The position numbers and the translations under genes were made by a program. A stretch of DNA of 45,286 nt. It comes from an uncultured Gammaproteobacteria bacterium (GTDB lineage: Bacteria > Pseudomonadota > Gammaproteobacteria > SZUA-229). Below, piece by piece: positions 44,363 through 45,286 of the stretch. Location: contig CAJXZZ010000014.1 in the NCBI GenBank assembly GCA_913065105.1, forward strand, positions 1 through 45,286, written 5' to 3'. Numbering within the stretch: the first letter of the stretch is position 1; the number at the start of each line of letters is the position of its first letter. The notes under the pieces were generated by a model. It was not told the origin of the DNA. It saw nothing but the letters and a program-made list of their open reading frames with translations, and made no database searches.

Positions 44363-44434
44363 GCATAACGACTCAGCTCACAGGATTTTGTGAAGCGCGG
44401 CGTAACAAAATTCCAGTGCAGCGCCTTGTTATGT
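44363..44434 (-). repeat. attC site
   Basis: ACATAACAAGGCG opens and AGTCGTTATGC closes this 72-bp site. The arms GCACTGGAATTTTGT and ACAAAATCC-TGTG pair around a CGCCGCGCTTC loop. It follows the coiled-coil gene. Confidence 0.88.
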
Positions 44435-44465
44435 ATGTATGCATATAATGTAATATCGTGGTCAT

Positions 44466-45286
44466 TTAACGTGTTGCACCTTTTAATTTTCTAAATTCAT
44501 CCATTAGAGTTCGGGATTTGTCTTCACATTTCTGCTCGAGTTTGAATAATATTTCACGGTATTTTTGCTTTAGCAAAAAGCTCTCATCAGAAAGCGTTAC
44601 TTCTGTTTGCCTATCTCGATAATCCCCTAGCCAGGTGAAAACACCTATATTCTCTGACCTAATTTTTTCGACATACTCGTCCACTTTCTTTTCTGTAATA
44701 GAAACAAGATTATTTTTTTCTTCATTATATGACGCTTTAATGGCATCATAATCTACGGCTTCACATTTTAGGCGATCTTTTTTGCTTTTGATGAATTCTC
44801 GTAGCTCTAAAATATACTCAGCTGGAAATTCTTTTTTAATACTATTTGTTTTTTCAAGATTATTAACTTTAGTCATTAATTGTTGATAAGGTTTTGTCCA
44901 GCTACTTTTATATACATCTATTATTTTTTCACCGACATCCTCGTGATATCTTTTTTCACTTATTTTGGTTCTATCTCTACCATTATTTACAAAAATAAAA
45001 TCTATTAACAATATCTCCCACTGAGCTTTTTCTAGTTTTTTAATGTTTTTGCTGACTTTTGACTCTATCAATTGCGCTTTTTTTATAGCTTTTAATTCTC
45101 TATTTTTTGCATCTTTATATGATGCCTCCATGTTATTTCTTTCGATAGTTATTTTAGTTAATTCATTTTCCATTTTAACTTTACTATCTAATGCTCTTTT
45201 AAAACCAATATCCATATTCTGTTTTTCTATACGCAATTTTGCCGCTTCTTCTTGGAGAAGTTGGTGTTGAAATAATGGGCGTACAG
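44466..45286 (-). CDS. Coiled-coil protein, 5' end beyond the window (cassette gene)
   Basis: At least 273 codons are open. The frame continues upstream of the TTG at 45236 to the window edge (visible residues VRPLFQHQLLQEEAAKL), so the true start is outside. The N-terminal third is a strong coiled coil (KMENELTKITIERNNMEASY). The middle and end are charged and helical with one conspicuous VFTWLGDYRDRQ segment. No family recognised. It is the most promoter-proximal cassette gene visible. Confidence 0.8.
   Translation of the reverse strand, partial: VRPLFQHQLLQEEAAKLRIEKQNMDIGFKRALDSKVKMENELTKITIERNNMEASYKDAKNRELKAIKKAQLIESKVSKNIKKLEKAQWEILLIDFIFVNNGRDRTKISEKRYHEDVGEKIIDVYKSSWTKPYQQLMTKVNNLEKTNSIKKEFPAEYILELREFIKSKKDRLKCEAVDYDAIKASYNEEKNNLVSITEKKVDEYVEKIRSENIGVFTWLGDYRDRQTEVTLSDESFLLKQKYREILFKLEQKCEDKSRTLMDEFRKLKGATR

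Noticed and set aside
35346-45286. Prophage or transposon as explanation of the right-hand block
   Set aside because: No integrase, transposase, structural or terminal inverted repeat was seen. The palindromes sit at each gene end as attC sites do.

Overview
The window looks like chromosomal DNA of a Gram-negative, AT-leaning gammaproteobacterium. It carries the enoyl-ACP reductase FabV, malate:quinone oxidoreductase, DNA polymerase IV, many lipoproteins and signal peptides, an outer-membrane barrel protein, a type IV prepilin and abundant cyclic-di-GMP enzymes. No rRNA, tRNA, CRISPR array, transposase or phage gene was seen. The genus cannot be named from the sequence alone.

Positions 1-35270 are ordinary mixed-strand chromosome. 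From the left: a secreted-protein start (1-97), a hydrolase/thioredoxin fusion, and a three-gene signalling operon (membrane histidine kinase, single-domain receiver, receiver-GGDEF-EAL) at 1853-5589. Next come a double CDGSH iron-sulfur protein, an alpha/beta hydrolase, a membrane protein, a YkgJ-like cysteine-cluster protein, dinB, several hypotheticals, a SIMPL-domain protein, fabV, trpB without trpA, mqo, a Lys/Ala-rich histone H1-like protein with a strong terminator, a periplasmic metallo-beta-lactamase-fold hydrolase, a DUF502 protein, an orphan ParA, and a seven-repeat FG-GAP lipoprotein. These are followed by a TPR lipoprotein back to back with an outer-membrane protein, a lone prepilin, and an HxlR-GST-MAPEG detoxification module. 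Then come a PhnD-like binding protein paired with a PAS-PAS-GGDEF-EAL receptor, a TlpA-like thioredoxin, an RluA-family pseudouridine synthase, a membrane diguanylate cyclase and a secreted hydrolase with a GlyGly-CTERM-like tail.

Positions 35340-45286 are different: the distal part of an integron gene-cassette array. Fourteen genes, all on the minus strand, lie in about twelve cassettes. Most are separated by 57-93-bp imperfect palindromes with the boxes expected of attC sites (TAAC beside the upstream stop codon, CGTTA before the next gene). Cargo includes an aquaporin, a GFA-type zinc protein, an alpha/beta hydrolase, an amidohydrolase, a lipoprotein metallo-beta-lactamase-fold hydrolase and several unknown, mostly membrane or envelope proteins. 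No integrase gene is in the window. Cassette orientation predicts it lies beyond 45286, or the array is an integrase-less attC cluster. A perfect 66-bp direct repeat brackets one cassette, and the sites nearest the distal end look decayed.

Main functional themes are cyclic-di-GMP signalling (two GGDEF-EAL proteins and one GGDEF protein, two of them with obvious upstream sensor genes), envelope and redox maintenance, glutathione-linked detoxification, and an adaptive cassette reservoir.
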